Assembly (NCBI RefSeq): GCF_000661915.1
Contig: NZ_CP007509.1
Coordinates: forward strand, 1,984,001 to 2,048,000
DNA: 64,000 nt
Direction: 5' to 3'
Source: Stutzerimonas decontaminans
GTDB lineage: Bacteria; Pseudomonadota; Gammaproteobacteria; Pseudomonadales; Pseudomonadaceae
Every line of letters starts with the position of its first letter. Position 1 is the stretch's first letter. This document shows, piece by piece, positions 54,864-64,000 of this stretch. The translations under genes and the position numbers were made by a program. Below the pieces are notes generated by a model that was not told the DNA's origin, ran no database searches, and worked only from the letters and a program-made list of their open reading frames with translations.

Positions 54864-55853
54864 TCAAGGTGTAGCGCCTGGCTCCATGCCGAAGCGGCGT
54901 CGATAGGCGCCGGGCGTCAGCCCGACGACACGGGTGAACACTTTCCTGAATGCGCCCGGGTCGGCGTAACCGACCTCCCACGCGACCCGCTCGATGGGCA
55001 GGCGGCCTGTCTGCAGCAACTCCCGGGCGCGGGCGACGCGTAGCCGCTGGCAATAGTCGGTGGTGGTCATACCGGTGGCCTTGCGGAAACGGCGCAGAAA
55101 GGTCCGTTCCTCAAGGCGCGCACGTCGAGCGAGCTCGGCCAGTGCAACGTCTTCGGCGGCGGTCTCCTGCAACCAGTGCTGAACGGCGAGAATGGCGCTG
55201 TCGCCGTGGTTCAACCGCGGCGCGAAGGCGCTGTAGTAGCGTTGCTGACGGCCCGGTGGGTCGATGACCAGCATCTGCGCGGTATCGATCATGGCCTTTG
55301 CGCCCAGGTAGCGGTCGACGAGCCGCAGCCCCAGATCGGTCCAGGCCATAAGCCCACCGGCGGTGATGATGTCATCGGCGACGATGATGAGCTGGTCGGC
55401 ATCCAGGTGGACATTGGGGAAGCGGGCCATGAATTGCTCGACATAGAGCCAGTGGGTAGTTGCCGTGCGTCCGGCAAGTAACCCTGTCTCGCCAAGCAGA
55501 AAGGCGCCTGCGCAGATCGATGCCAGCCTGACGCCGGCCTCATGCTGTTGGCAGAGCCAGTCGCGATAGGGGCGAGCGGCCTCGGTCGAAATCGGCTCTT
55601 CCAGGCTGGGCGGGAGGATCAGTACGCTGGGTGTGCAGCAGGCATCGGGGTGCGAGTCGTGGACCCGTTTGGCGGGCTGGCCGGTTTCGCCGATTTGCCA
55701 ATGGCTGATGCGCAGTGGAGGTCGATCCGGGTCGTCCGCCGCGCCATTGAACCGCGCGGCGATGCCGAACAGATCGGTCAGGCCGAATACCGTCGCCATC
55801 TGCACGCCGGGGTAGAGCACAATCCCCAGTTCGATTTGTGGTTGATTCGGCAT
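54864..55853 (-). CDS. GlxA-family AraC regulator with DJ-1/PfpI domain
   Basis: The 329-residue product has an N-terminal DJ-1/PfpI-like domain ([46 protein letters not shown]) and a C-terminal AraC pair of helix-turn-helices ([39 protein letters not shown]). Regulators of this type respond to amine or small-molecule substrates. It is divergent from the cysteine hydrolase gene and likely controls it. The start at MPNQPQIE is preferred because the longer frame overlaps the divergent gene region. Confidence 0.88.
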   Translation of the reverse strand: MPNQPQIELGIVLYPGVQMATVFGLTDLFGIAARFNGAADDPDRPPLRISHWQIGETGQPAKRVHDSHPDACCTPSVLILPPSLEEPISTEAARPYRDWLCQQHEAGVRLASICAGAFLLGETGLLAGRTATTHWLYVEQFMARFPNVHLDADQLIIVADDIITAGGLMAWTDLGLRLVDRYLGAKAMIDTAQMLVIDPPGRQQRYYSAFAPRLNHGDSAILAVQHWLQETAAEDVALAELARRARLEERTFLRRFRKATGMTTTDYCQRLRVARARELLQTGRLPIERVAWEVGYADPGAFRKVFTRVVGLTPGAYRRRFGMEPGATP

Positions 55854-55959
55854 GTGTCGATAGCACCCTCGAAGTTGTCGGTCGCACCCCTTAGCAGTGC
55901 TGCGAGGATGACCAATGATGTCCCCGTCATTTCCTACAGCATCTTCGCAGGAGCTAAGC

Positions 55960-56508
55960 ATGAGCAAGCGTGCAGTGGTCGTAATCGACCTGCAGAACGA
56001 ATACCTACCAACGGGCAAGTTGCCGCTTAGCGGCATCGAGGGCGCAGTTGCCAACGCGGCAGAAGTAATCGCCGACGCGCGCGCCAAAGGCATCCCGGTC
56101 ATCCACGTCCGTCACGAGTTCGCTCACGGCGAAATGCCGGTGTTCGTCCCCGGCAGCGATGGTGTGCAGATCCAAACCGCCGTAGCGTCCCAGGCGGGTG
56201 AGTCGGTGGTGGTGAAGAACTATCCGAACTCCTTCCGCGACACCAATCTCAAGCAGTTGCTGGACGAGCGGGGCATAGAGGAGTTGGTCGTGGTCGGTGC
56301 CATGAGCCACATGTGTGTTGACGCCGGTGTGCGCGCGGCGGCCGATATGGGCTATCCGGTCACCGTCATCCATGACGCCTGTGCCACCCTCGACCTGGAG
56401 TTTGGCGGCGTTAAGGTGCCCGCAGCGCAGGTGCACGCCGCGATGATGGCTGCTCTGGGCTTTGCCTATGCGAAGCTGGAATCGACCGCAGCGTATCTTG
56501 CGGGCTGA
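55960..56508 (+). CDS. Isochorismatase-like cysteine hydrolase
   Basis: The 182-residue product has the cysteine-hydrolase triad: Asp in [11 protein letters not shown], Lys in [10 protein letters not shown] and Cys in [15 protein letters not shown]. Members cleave amides or isochorismate-type substrates (nicotinamidase, ureidoacrylate hydrolase and so on). It lies between two GlxA-type regulators. The substrate cannot be told from sequence. The start at MSKRAVV follows AGGAGC. Confidence 0.88.
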   Translation: MSKRAVVVIDLQNEYLPTGKLPLSGIEGAVANAAEVIADARAKGIPVIHVRHEFAHGEMPVFVPGSDGVQIQTAVASQAGESVVVKNYPNSFRDTNLKQLLDERGIEELVVVGAMSHMCVDAGVRAAADMGYPVTVIHDACATLDLEFGGVKVPAAQVHAAMMAALGFAYAKLESTAAYLAG

Positions 56509-56715
56509 TTTTTCTTGCTGAAAGAACGATCCAGCCTGTGTGATTGCGCGGGCTGGATTGCTGGTACATCGAGGCCAAGCGACAGTCCGTCCGCAGAAGA
56601 CCGCTGAGCGCTACCAGGCGCACGCAGGCGTCTGCCGCCTTGATCGACCTGTTCTCCGATGGCGAGCTGTTGTAAGGCGATACTCGCTGGCCACCTACAC
56701 CGCTGAGGTATGCCC

Positions 56716-57678
56716 ATGTCCTCGCTGAATGTCTGCGTTGTCGCCTTCGAAGGCGTGAGCATGTTCCATCTCTCCGTGCCGGCGATGGTTCTGGGTGCAG
56801 GGGATGAATGGCCGGACAGTGCGCGCTATCAAGTGTCCTACTGTGCGGCGCAGCCGGGCAAGGTGCGGTGCGATCAGGGCCTGACGATCGACGTGCCGGA
56901 CGGGATGACGCCCATGGCACGCGCCGACATCGTCATTGTCCCTGCCTGGAATGATCCCGAGGTTGCCGCGCCAGCGGAGCTGATCGATGGTCTGCGTCAG
57001 GCTCATGCGCGCGGTGCGCTGATCGTCGGCCTGTGTCTCGGCGCGTTTGTACTGGGCGATGCCGGGCTGCTCGATGGGCGGGAAGCAACCACCCACTGGG
57101 TGGCGCGCGAGGTGTTTGCCCGGCGCTTCCCCAATAGCCATTTCCGGCCTGACGTGCTCTACGTGGCGGACGACAACGTCATCACGTCGGCCGGAACGGT
57201 GGCGGCCATCGACTGCTGCCTACACTTGCTGCGTCAGCGCCACGGTGCGGATGTGGCCAATCGGATCGCGCGACTGCTGGTCACCCCTCCGCATCGCCAG
57301 GGCGGACAGGCGCAGTACATCGAGCAGCCGGTGCCGCAACTGCCGAGCGAGAGCCGGTTACCTGAGGTGCTGACTTGGGCGCGGCAAAACCTGCATGAGG
57401 CGTTGTCGCTGGATGCCCTCGCCGAGGTCGCCCATATGAGCCGGCGAACCTTTACCCGGCGGTTCCGCGAAGCAACCGGTACCACCTTTATCAAGTGGCT
57501 GAATGCCGAGCGTGTGGCAAGGGCCCAGCAGTTGCTGGAAACGACGGAGATGCCCATCGATTGCGTCGCCTCGCAGGTCGGCTTTGGCACCACCCTGTCG
57601 CTGCGTCAGCAGTTCGCGGCCCAGCTGAGCACAACGCCTTCCGAGTATCGGCGTAATTTCCATGCGGTTTGTGGTTGA
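56716..57678 (+). CDS. GlxA/FtrA-family AraC regulator with DJ-1/PfpI domain
   Basis: The 320-residue product resembles the other GlxA-type protein in layout. A DJ-1/PfpI domain comes first (VCVVAFEGVSMFHLSVP, LIVGLCLGAFVLGDAGLLDGREATTHW), then an AraC domain (LSLDALAEVAHMSRRTFTRRF). It follows the cysteine hydrolase on the same strand after 207 bases. Start 56716 gives the better ribosome-binding spacing to GAGG than the in-frame ATG at 56710. The pair of paralogous regulators around one enzyme is notable. Confidence 0.87.
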   Translation: MSSLNVCVVAFEGVSMFHLSVPAMVLGAGDEWPDSARYQVSYCAAQPGKVRCDQGLTIDVPDGMTPMARADIVIVPAWNDPEVAAPAELIDGLRQAHARGALIVGLCLGAFVLGDAGLLDGREATTHWVAREVFARRFPNSHFRPDVLYVADDNVITSAGTVAAIDCCLHLLRQRHGADVANRIARLLVTPPHRQGGQAQYIEQPVPQLPSESRLPEVLTWARQNLHEALSLDALAEVAHMSRRTFTRRFREATGTTFIKWLNAERVARAQQLLETTEMPIDCVASQVGFGTTLSLRQQFAAQLSTTPSEYRRNFHAVCG

Positions 57679-57865
57679 GCGCAGGGTAGCGACAAATCTA
57701 CGGGAAGGTGTCGATTGCCGAGGGGCCCGTACGACTAGTTCTGCCATCGCAACGTATTCGCAGCGTTGAAAGCCACATGCTGCTGCCAATGCCCTGGTCG
57801 CAGCTCCAGGCGGATGCCTGGGCACCGGCTCGGTGGCGTCCAGACAATCAACATGGAGGCCGAAA

Positions 57866-58345
57866 ATGAACAGCAAAAACACCATCTGCCTGTGGTACGA
57901 CGGCACTGCGCTCGAGGCGGCTACCTTCTATGCCGAGACCTTTCCGGACAGTGCCGTGGGCGCTGTGCATCGTGCGCCAGGCGACTATCCCTCGGGCAAG
58001 CAGGGCGATGTCCTTACGGTCGAGTTCAGGGTGATGGGGATTCCTTGCCTCGGGCTAAACGGGGGCCCTGCCTTCAAGCATTCCGAGGCGTTCTCGTTCC
58101 AGGTTGCCACCGACGACCAGGCCGAGACGGACCGCTTGTGGAGCGCGATCGTCGATAACGGCGGCCAGGAAAGCGAATGCGGCTGGTGCAAGGACAGGTG
58201 GGGCCTGTCATGGCAAATCACGCCACGCGTTCTGACGGCGGCCTATACCAGCCCTGATCGGGCAGCGGCCAAGCGCGCGTTCGACGCCATGATGGGCATG
58301 CGCAAGATCGACATCGCTACGATCGAGGCGGCATTGAGGGGCTAA
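57866..58345 (+). CDS. VOC-family protein (PhnB-like)
   Basis: The 159-residue product has the VOC fold typical of PhnB/3-demethylubiquinone-methyltransferase-like proteins: TICLWYDGTALEAATFYAETFPDSAVG at the N-terminus and GLSWQITPRVLTAAY near the end, with LNGGPAFKHSEAFSF between. Most have no known activity. It is alone on its strand between the regulator and the cystine operon. The start at MNSKNTIC follows a short leader with GGAGG. Confidence 0.85.
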   Translation: MNSKNTICLWYDGTALEAATFYAETFPDSAVGAVHRAPGDYPSGKQGDVLTVEFRVMGIPCLGLNGGPAFKHSEAFSFQVATDDQAETDRLWSAIVDNGGQESECGWCKDRWGLSWQITPRVLTAAYTSPDRAAAKRAFDAMMGMRKIDIATIEAALRG

Positions 58346-58425
58346 TCGGGCTGGCGATAAAAAAAGGCGAAGCTAAATCGGCGCTCTAGGCACCTGATGC
58401 CCCGAGGCGGCAGCGAGCCGACGCT

Positions 58426-59184
58426 TCAGTGCCCCTCCTGGTCGCCAATGAACTTGCTCAGAAACTGCCGCGTGCGTTCGTGCTGCGGTGCGCTGAGCAG
58501 CTGCCTGGCGTCACCCTGTTCGACGATCACCCCGTCGTCGATGAAGATCGCCCTGTCGGCCACATCGCGGGCAAAGCTCATCTCGTGCGTGACGATGACC
58601 ATCGTGCGCTTCTCTTCAGCGAGGCTGCGGATGGTGGCGAGCACCTCGCCGACCAATTCCGGATCGAGCGCCGAGGTCGGCTCGTCGAACAGGATCACGT
58701 CCGGCTGCATGGCCAGCGCGCGGGCAATCGCCACGCGCTGTTGCTGGCCACCGGAGAGGCGCCTGGGATAGGCATCTTCCTTACCCTCCAGGCCCACCTT
58801 GGCCAGCAGTGCCCGGCCGCGCTCGATGGCCTCGCGGCGTGGCTCCTTCTTCACCTGCACCGGGCCTTCGATGACATTCTCGAGGGCGGTTCGATGTGGG
58901 AACAGGTTGAAGTTCTGGAACACAAAACCGACGTGCTGGCGCAGCTCGCGGATCAGCCCCTGCTGCGCCTTGAGCGGCCGGTCGGCGTCGATGTGGATCT
59001 CGCCCACGTTGATCTGCCCGCCGCCAGGTTGCTCCAGCAGGTTGAGGCAGCGCAGCAGCGTCGTCTTCCCGGATCCACTGGGGCCGATGATCGCCAGCAC
59101 CTCGCCGGGGGCGATATCCAGGTCGATGCCCTTGAGCACCGCCTGGCCGTTGAAGGATTTGCTCAGATTGCGCACGGTGATCAT
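58426..59184 (-). CDS. tcyN: Cystine ABC transporter ATPase
   Basis: The 252-residue product is a complete polar-amino-acid ABC ATPase: Walker A GPSGSGKTTLLR, Q-loop FVFQNFNLFPH, signature LSGGQQQR, Walker B VILFDEPTSALDPE and the H-loop VTHEM. It follows the permease with overlapping start and stop (TGATG) and powers uptake of cystine or related sulfur compounds. Together with the binding protein, permease and DcyD it matches the E. coli fliY-dcyD-yecS-yecC set. Confidence 0.88.
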   Translation of the reverse strand: MITVRNLSKSFNGQAVLKGIDLDIAPGEVLAIIGPSGSGKTTLLRCLNLLEQPGGGQINVGEIHIDADRPLKAQQGLIRELRQHVGFVFQNFNLFPHRTALENVIEGPVQVKKEPRREAIERGRALLAKVGLEGKEDAYPRRLSGGQQQRVAIARALAMQPDVILFDEPTSALDPELVGEVLATIRSLAEEKRTMVIVTHEMSFARDVADRAIFIDDGVIVEQGDARQLLSAPQHERTRQFLSKFIGDQEGH

Positions 59185-59852
59185 CAGGCGTCCTGCTCGT
59201 GGCGGTTGACCCGATGTTCCACGCGACCCTGGAAGTACGCCAGCACGCTGGCCAGCAACCAGTAGATCAGCGCAGCGGCCAGGTACATGGTGAAGATCTC
59301 GAAGGTGCGCGCGGTGATCAGCTGCGCCTGGCGGAACAGCTCCGGCACCTGGATGGTGGCAGCCAGGGCGGTGTCCTTGACCAGCGAGATGAAACTGTTC
59401 CCCAACGGGGGCAGGGCGGTGCGTGCGGCCTGCGGCAGGATGGCCCGGTACAGGGTCTGCGCACGGCCCATGCCGATGCTGGCTGCCGCCTCCCACTGGC
59501 CACGGTCGATGGAGGCGATGGCGGCGCGCAGGATCTCGGCGGTGTAGGCCGCCATGTTCAGCGAGAAACCGATCAGCGCCGCCGGCAGCGGGTCGAGCTG
59601 GATGCCCAGTTGCGGCAGGCCGTAATAGATCATGAACAGCTGCACCAGCAGCGGCGTGCCGCGGAAGAACGACACGTAGACCCGCGCCAGCCATTGCAGC
59701 GGCCAAAACGCATACAGCCGCAACAGCGCCAGCCCGAAGCCCAGCAGCAGGCCAAAGAACATCCCACCCAGGCTCAGCACCACGGTCCACCACGCACCCT
59801 TGAGCAGGAAGGGCAGGGAGTCCAGGACCAGCTGCAGGCTGCCTTCGATCAT
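59184..59852 (-). CDS. tcyL: Cystine ABC transporter permease
   Basis: The 222-residue product is a HisM/GlnP-type permease with about five helices. It has the EAA-like loop (QWEAAASIGMGRAQTLYRAILPQAARTALPPLGN), here given by its residues around 125-160, that docks with the ATPase. It starts four bases inside the binding protein stop and its own stop overlaps the ATPase start, so the three are translationally coupled. Confidence 0.9.
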   Translation of the reverse strand: MIEGSLQLVLDSLPFLLKGAWWTVVLSLGGMFFGLLLGFGLALLRLYAFWPLQWLARVYVSFFRGTPLLVQLFMIYYGLPQLGIQLDPLPAALIGFSLNMAAYTAEILRAAIASIDRGQWEAAASIGMGRAQTLYRAILPQAARTALPPLGNSFISLVKDTALAATIQVPELFRQAQLITARTFEIFTMYLAAALIYWLLASVLAYFQGRVEHRVNRHEQDA

Positions 59853-60643
59853 TGCGTGACGTCAGCCCCGAACCACTTCTCCGATAGCTCCTTGAGCGTG
59901 CCGTCGGCGCGCAGCTTGGCTATGGCTTCGTTAATGGCCGCTAGCAGCTGTGGGTTGCCCTTGCGCAGGGCAACGCCGGACTCCTGGCGGGAGAAGGCTT
60001 CACCGGCCACCGCCAGGCGATCGCCGGTTTTCTCGACCATCTCGAAGGCGGCCAGACGGTCGACCAGAATCACGTCGATGCGGCCGACGGCGAGGTCCTG
60101 GAACTTGGTCGGGTCGTCGTCGTAGGTGCGGATATCGGCCTGTGGCACGTTCTCCTTCAGCCACTGTTCGTAGTTGGTACCCAGACCCACACCGACCTTC
60201 TTGCCGGCGAGGTCGGCCGGACGCTTGATGCTGTCCGCATCGTCCTTGCGGGTGAGCGCCTGGATGCCGGAGACGGTGTAGGGCGTGGAGAAGTCGTACT
60301 TCTGCTTGCGCTCCTCGGAAATGGTCACCTGGTTGATCACCACGTCCAGGCGCCCCGATTCCAGGGCGGCGAGGATGCCGTCCCACTTGGTCGGCTGGAA
60401 CTCGGCCTTGACCCCCAGCTCCTCTGCCAGGGCATTGGCGAAGTCCACCTCGAAGCCGGTCAGCTCACCGCTTTCATCCTGGTAGTTGAAGGGCGGGTAG
60501 GTGCCCTCCAGGCCCACCTCTAAAACCCCGTCGGCCTTGACCTCATCCAGCAGATCGGCCGCGTACACCGGCATGAACAGGCTTCCGAGCAGCAGGCTCA
60601 GAGTGCCGAGCAGGAAATGGCGACGCAGGATCGCAAACGTCAT
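59849..60643 (-). CDS. tcyJ: Periplasmic cystine-binding protein
   Basis: The 264-residue product has a signal peptide (LLGTLSLLLGSLFMPVYAAD) and the family 3 solute-binding pattern (GVLEVGLEGTYPPFNYQDES, GFEVDFANALAEELGVKAEF, GTNYEQWL). It captures cystine, perhaps also diaminopimelate or lanthionine, in the periplasm for TcyL and TcyN. The start at MTFAILRR is chosen because the signal peptide begins there. It follows the dcyD gene by about 100 bases. Confidence 0.88.
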   Translation of the reverse strand: MTFAILRRHFLLGTLSLLLGSLFMPVYAADLLDEVKADGVLEVGLEGTYPPFNYQDESGELTGFEVDFANALAEELGVKAEFQPTKWDGILAALESGRLDVVINQVTISEERKQKYDFSTPYTVSGIQALTRKDDADSIKRPADLAGKKVGVGLGTNYEQWLKENVPQADIRTYDDDPTKFQDLAVGRIDVILVDRLAAFEMVEKTGDRLAVAGEAFSRQESGVALRKGNPQLLAAINEAIAKLRADGTLKELSEKWFGADVTQ

Positions 60644-60747
60644 GGCAGGCCTCCAGGGGAACGGAAAGGTCACACAACTCTAACGATGAACATTTATTCG
60701 AGAAAATAATTAGAAGGCATCAGAACCAACGCCCAGGGAATATGGCG

Positions 60748-61752
60748 TTATGCATTCAGTGCCCATGGATAATAGGCGAACAATGCCGGGGCACCACCGG
60801 TGTGCAGGAACAGCAGCGGACCCCGGCCGGGAAAGGCACCCCGAGCAATGCCGTCGAGCAGGCCGGCAAAGGCCTTGCCGGTGTACACCGGATCGAGCAG
60901 CACGCCTTCCTGTTCGGCCAGCAGTCGGATCGCGGCCAGGGTGCCGGCATTCGGTTCACCATAGCGCGGGGCGAAATACCGGTCCCACAGCTCAACCTGC
61001 AGCCCCGCCGGCACCTCGGCGCCAAGTAGGTCGGCGGTGCGCTGCAGTAGCCCCTCGACCTTGGGCCGCTGTGCCGCCTCGGGCCGCGACACGGTGACCC
61101 CGACTACCCGGCTCCCCGGCCGGGCATGTTCCAGCGCCAGGGCCAGGCCACTGTGGGTTCCGGCGCTGCCGGACGCGAGAACCACGGCCGCAAAGTCCTC
61201 GCCGGTGCCGTGCATCTGCTCGGCCAGCTCCAGCCCGGCGCGCACATAGCCCAACGCACCAAGCGCGTTGGAGCCACCGATGGGCACCACGTAGGGCTTG
61301 CGCCCCGCACAGCGCAGACGCTCGGCCGCCGCCTGCAGCAACTCGTCGGCACTGTCCAGGTTGGCGACCAATTCAGTCTGGCAGCCGAACAGATCAAGCA
61401 GCAGGCGGTTGCCATTGCCCAGGTAATTGCCCTCGTCGGTACCCAGCGGATTCTCCAGCAGGGCCAAGCAGCCAAGACCCAGCCTGGCCGCCAATGCCGC
61501 AGTCTGACGCACATGGTTGGACTGAATCGCACCGGCCGTGACCAGCACATCGGCGCGCTGAGCCTGGGCCTCGGCACCGAGGTATTCGAGCTTGCGCGCC
61601 TTGTTGCCACCGAGGGCCAGCGGGGTGAGGTCGTCGCGCTTGATCCAGATATCCCGACCCAGGTGACGTGACAGACGCGGTAGATGTTCCAAGGGCGTGA
61701 GGGCGGTAATCAACTCAAGGCGCGGGAAGCGGGCGAGGGCATCGGTGAGCAT
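60748..61752 (-). CDS. dcyD: D-cysteine desulfhydrase
   Basis: The 334-residue product is a fold-type II PLP enzyme of the ACC-deaminase/D-cysteine desulfhydrase group. The PLP lysine lies in [14 protein letters not shown], followed by [16 protein letters not shown] and the phosphate-cup [15 protein letters not shown]. It breaks D-cysteine into pyruvate, H2S and ammonia. Its place with cystine uptake genes supports a sulfur-scavenging role. The start at MLTDALAR is preferred to 61842 because family members start there. Confidence 0.87.
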   Translation of the reverse strand: MLTDALARFPRLELITALTPLEHLPRLSRHLGRDIWIKRDDLTPLALGGNKARKLEYLGAEAQAQRADVLVTAGAIQSNHVRQTAALAARLGLGCLALLENPLGTDEGNYLGNGNRLLLDLFGCQTELVANLDSADELLQAAAERLRCAGRKPYVVPIGGSNALGALGYVRAGLELAEQMHGTGEDFAAVVLASGSAGTHSGLALALEHARPGSRVVGVTVSRPEAAQRPKVEGLLQRTADLLGAEVPAGLQVELWDRYFAPRYGEPNAGTLAAIRLLAEQEGVLLDPVYTGKAFAGLLDGIARGAFPGRGPLLFLHTGGAPALFAYYPWALNA

Positions 61753-61854
61753 CGGGCAGGCTACTGAACAGAGATGAATCATCACTGTAGAAGGCAATTC
61801 AAACGTACACCACGTCCATACCGAAGAGGCCCCCCACACCAACCCCGGGGGCAG

Positions 61855-62577
61855 TTAAAACAACCCAAGGGCAGTCGCCATCGCCACGGCCGCCGCAATG
61901 TTGCGAGCACAGAGCTTGCACATGGCGTTCTCCTGGTGGAAGCGAACGGTGCGCGGCCGCAAGCCCAGTATCAAGGCAATCTCCTCCTGCCCCTTGCCGC
62001 GCGACGCCCAGAGCAGGCACTCGCGCTCACGCCGAGTCAGCGATCGAGGTCGACAGCCCGCCATCAACTTCCCGACCCGCAGGTGCAGCGTCGTAGCAAC
62101 GCCAGATAGCAACAACGCATCGCGAATACAGATGTCCCGTCCGTGACCACCGTCCACCGCCTGGCTAATGCTGAGCAACGCGAGCTGCTCGCCGCGCACA
62201 TGAACGGGGATCGAGGCGCCCCGACACACGTCGATGCCATGCCGCCTGGCACAGGCCAGGAACGCCGCATCAGGCGAACAGCACGAAGTCCGCGGACCTA
62301 CGTCCCGCCAGAGAAAGGGCAGGGGACAACTCCGCGCATAACGCACAAACGGATCGACGCACTGATAGCCATGCGTGCGATACAGCTGCTGCCAGCAGGC
62401 GTGATGGTTCGAGACGAGCAGCGGAGATGCACCCAGCACGATGCTATCCACCCGAACGAAGGCGTACTGCGCTATGCCCAGGCCCGAAAAGAGCCTGTCC
62501 AACACAACCCGCAGATCATCCAGCGAATCCGCCTCACATAGCTCATGCAGGGCACGCCGGATCAGCTCCAGTTCCAC
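61855..62577 (-). CDS. LuxR-family regulator with autoinducer-binding domain (solo)
   Basis: The 240-residue product has an N-terminal autoinducer-binding domain with the hallmark tryptophan, tyrosine and aspartate pattern (CWQQLYRTHGYQCVDPFVRY, CPLPFLWRDV). A C-terminal LuxR helix-turn-helix follows (SLTRRERECLLWASRGKGQEEIA, TVRFHQENAMCKL). No luxI synthase gene is in the window. The GTG at 62577 follows GGAG; a TTG at 62604 is also open. It lies beside the cystine operon on the same strand, so it may regulate cysteine or sulfur genes in response to a signal. Confidence 0.83.
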   Translation of the reverse strand: MELELIRRALHELCEADSLDDLRVVLDRLFSGLGIAQYAFVRVDSIVLGASPLLVSNHHACWQQLYRTHGYQCVDPFVRYARSCPLPFLWRDVGPRTSCCSPDAAFLACARRHGIDVCRGASIPVHVRGEQLALLSISQAVDGGHGRDICIRDALLLSGVATTLHLRVGKLMAGCRPRSLTRRERECLLWASRGKGQEEIALILGLRPRTVRFHQENAMCKLCARNIAAAVAMATALGLF

Positions 62578-62728
62578 CGCAAGTCTCCGACAGCAATCAC
62601 GCAAGGCAAAACGCCAAGACGAATACGATCAGCCTCGCCAATGCGACAAGAAGCCAAAAGGCACCCAGGCGTAACAGCGCCACAACGCAAACAGCGCGAC
62701 GGGCCAACACCGAGCGCCAGAAGATCAG

Positions 62729-62756
62729 AGCGGGCCGCCCAGAGGCGGACGGCCCT
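62729..62756 (-). terminator. Hairpin terminator behind the small ORF
   Basis: GGGCCGCC / GGCGGaCGGCCC type hairpin just past the 3' end of the minus-strand ORF at 62762. Stem is about ten pairs with one bulge; no T-tract. Confidence 0.45.
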
Positions 62757-62761
62757 TCGGC

Positions 62762-63028
62762 TCAGGCTTGCGCCGATTGCGCCCCGAATGCCCGTCGATA
62801 CAGCACGACCATCTCGTCGAGCAGTTCCTGGGCCGCATAGCCCAGCAGTCGTGCACGCAGATCGAGGGACTGCACGCCGCCGTCCTCTGTCAGCTGAAGC
62901 AAAAGCCCCCGGATCATCTCGACCCGCATCTCCGCCTCGGCCAAGGGACCGGAAGACGAAACGGCAGACGAACAACGCAAGGGGGCAATGGAAGGAAAGG
63001 CCAGGAGATTGGAAGGCAACTCAGTCAT
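62762..63028 (-). CDS. Small protein of unknown function
   Basis: The 88-residue product starts MTELPSNLLAFPSI and has a helical C-terminal half (IRGLLLQLTEDGGVQSLDLRARLLGYAAQELLDEMVVLYR). No family was recognised. A hairpin follows its stop. It could be a small regulator or a chance frame, as GC-rich DNA carries many. Confidence 0.45.
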   Translation of the reverse strand: MTELPSNLLAFPSIAPLRCSSAVSSSGPLAEAEMRVEMIRGLLLQLTEDGGVQSLDLRARLLGYAAQELLDEMVVLYRRAFGAQSAQA

Positions 63029-63131
63029 GGCCCACCTCGCAGCGCGAAGTGAAAACACAACAGCCAGACAAAGACGAAACGACAGGGTGGGGCGCGGGCG
63101 TAAAAAGGAGGTAGTGCATTCTACTTGTGCT

Positions 63132-63342
63132 CCTTCGTGGGGTTAAGGAACCGCACGCCACTCGCTACCACACGAATGGAGGCGGACCGTGCAAGGGTGG
63201 TAGACCGACCCACGAAGGAAGGCCGGCCAGGCCGAAGCCTGCCTCACACGGCCGCCATAGAGCACGAGAAAGCAGCAAGCCCAAGAAAGGGTTCGCTCTC
63301 GTAAATGACGCAACCGCGCCTTCGTGGGAAACGGGCTACCAC
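63132..63342. repeat. Cluster of CCTTCGTGGG / CTACCAC repeats with a long hairpin
   Basis: CCTTCGTGGG at 63132 pairs with CCCACGAAGG at 63209-63218, and CTACCAC at 63165 pairs with GTGGTAG at 63197-63203, giving a nested hairpin of 87 bases. A third unit, CCTTCGTGGG...CTACCAC, lies at 63319-63342. The 678-base gap 63029-63706 shows no convincing gene. Confidence 0.6.
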
Positions 63343-63706
63343 ACCCGACCGCGGGATTTACCGCGACCGGGACAGTCTAGCGCGCGGCATTGGGGAAGGG
63401 CAAACAAGCTGGGGCGTAGCAGAAGTAACTGAGCTGATAGATCGCGAAGGGGGGCTATCGGCCAGAAGCGGAAGCTGGCGACAGTGCATCGGGTGCCATG
63501 TTGTAGCCATCTGTCGATGGCAGCTTGCTGCAGACTGGTTTGTAGCACCTGTTGACAGCCTGCTGCCCCAGATTGATTAATAGCGGCAGATGAAAGCGCT
63601 TTACCGACTTGCCTTAACGTTAGAGAAGAGATTGAAGGCAAACTCGGGCTTTCTTGCGGCCTCTCCGCATGCTCTAACCACTCCAATTTGAATGGATGGT
63701 TTTCGC

Positions 63707-64000
63707 ATGCCTGTTCGTCAGACATATCTATGCCTGTTAATCCTCGGAACCGCGTTCTGGGGGATTTCGTTTGCCTTCACCAAAGTGGGTGTTGCGGACG
63801 GGTCACCCTTCGTATTCCTGGGGTACAAGTTCGCACTCGCTACGCTAGTGCTTTGCGTGATCTTTTTCAGACGGCTGAAACTGATCAACAAAGAAACGCT
63901 CCTGGCCGGCGTGGCCATAGGTCTACCCTTGTGTTTGGGTAACATTTTCCAGACTGTCGGGCTTCAGCACACCAGCATCACCAACACCGCCTTCATCACT
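63707..64000 (+). CDS. DMT/EamA transporter, cut by window edge
   Basis: The visible 98 residues begin MPVRQTYLCLLILGTAFWGISFAFTKVG with the EamA-type first helix and WGxxF pattern. Further helices follow (FLGYKFALATLVLCVIFF, GVAIGLPLCLGNIFQTVGL, and the TSITNTAFIT start of the next). The family exports metabolites or amino acids. The remaining seven or so helices are past the window end. Confidence 0.85.
   Translation, partial: MPVRQTYLCLLILGTAFWGISFAFTKVGVADGSPFVFLGYKFALATLVLCVIFFRRLKLINKETLLAGVAIGLPLCLGNIFQTVGLQHTSITNTAFIT

Overview
The window reads as GC-rich Pseudomonadaceae DNA (Pseudomonas or Stutzerimonas type). Grounds for this are the copper genes (CopRS, CopB, DUF2790, Cus-type RND pump), an MvaT-type H-NS protein, an RsmN-type CsrA protein, and a cystine operon arranged as in gamma-proteobacteria. 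No rRNA, tRNA or CRISPR array was seen. All identifications come from reading motifs and recalling families; no database search was run.

Layout. (1) 1-6.2 kb, minus strand: TonB-dependent receptor, CobN-like chelatase subunit, MotA/TolQ/ExbB channel, behind a Fur/Zur-like palindrome. (2) 6.5-7.5 kb: RES-Xre toxin-antitoxin pair with a near-ideal palindromic operator. (3) 7.6-15.5 kb: a tight six-gene minus-strand operon (5-aminolevulinate synthase, GNAT, Gfo/Idh oxidoreductase, asparagine synthetase, MFS exporter, LysR) with a divergent XRE regulator. It looks like a small undescribed biosynthetic cluster. (4) 15.6-35.4 kb: a copper island with Csp3-like store, CopRS, CopI, Cu(I) ATPase, CopZ, DUF411, DsbD, His-rich cytochrome c, DUF305, DUF2790 and CusCBA. 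It also holds decayed copB and DUF2933 genes and IS5-family remnants. CopR-type boxes recur through it, and two ~200-bp direct repeats bracket it.

(5) 35.6-40.6 kb, minus strand: a Tn4371-ICE/plasmid-like backbone (relaxase, TraF peptidase, ribbon-helix-helix protein, ParA, iteron origin, RepA, HTH protein). No traG/trb mating genes follow. (6) 41-51.6 kb: accessory genes of a mobile element: MvaT, DUF47, ArdA, HipB with a truncated HipA, an RsmN-like CsrA, an ankyrin protein, SOS-controlled SRAP/DnaE2 and EndA nuclease, and small envelope proteins. (7) 52-64 kb: more ordinary genes: ABC exporter, MBL-fold hydrolase, two GlxA-type regulators around a cysteine hydrolase, a VOC protein, the cystine/D-cysteine operon, a LuxR solo, and the start of a DMT transporter.

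How it fits together. The copper genes form a coherent detoxification system: sensing by CopRS, cytosolic storage and chaperoning by Csp and CopZ, export by the P-type ATPase and CusCBA, and periplasmic binding or redox handling by CopI, DUF411, DsbD and cytochrome c. The direct repeats, each carrying the tail of the XRE regulator and the tail of the relaxase gene, suggest the island entered as a unit by recombination at that junction.
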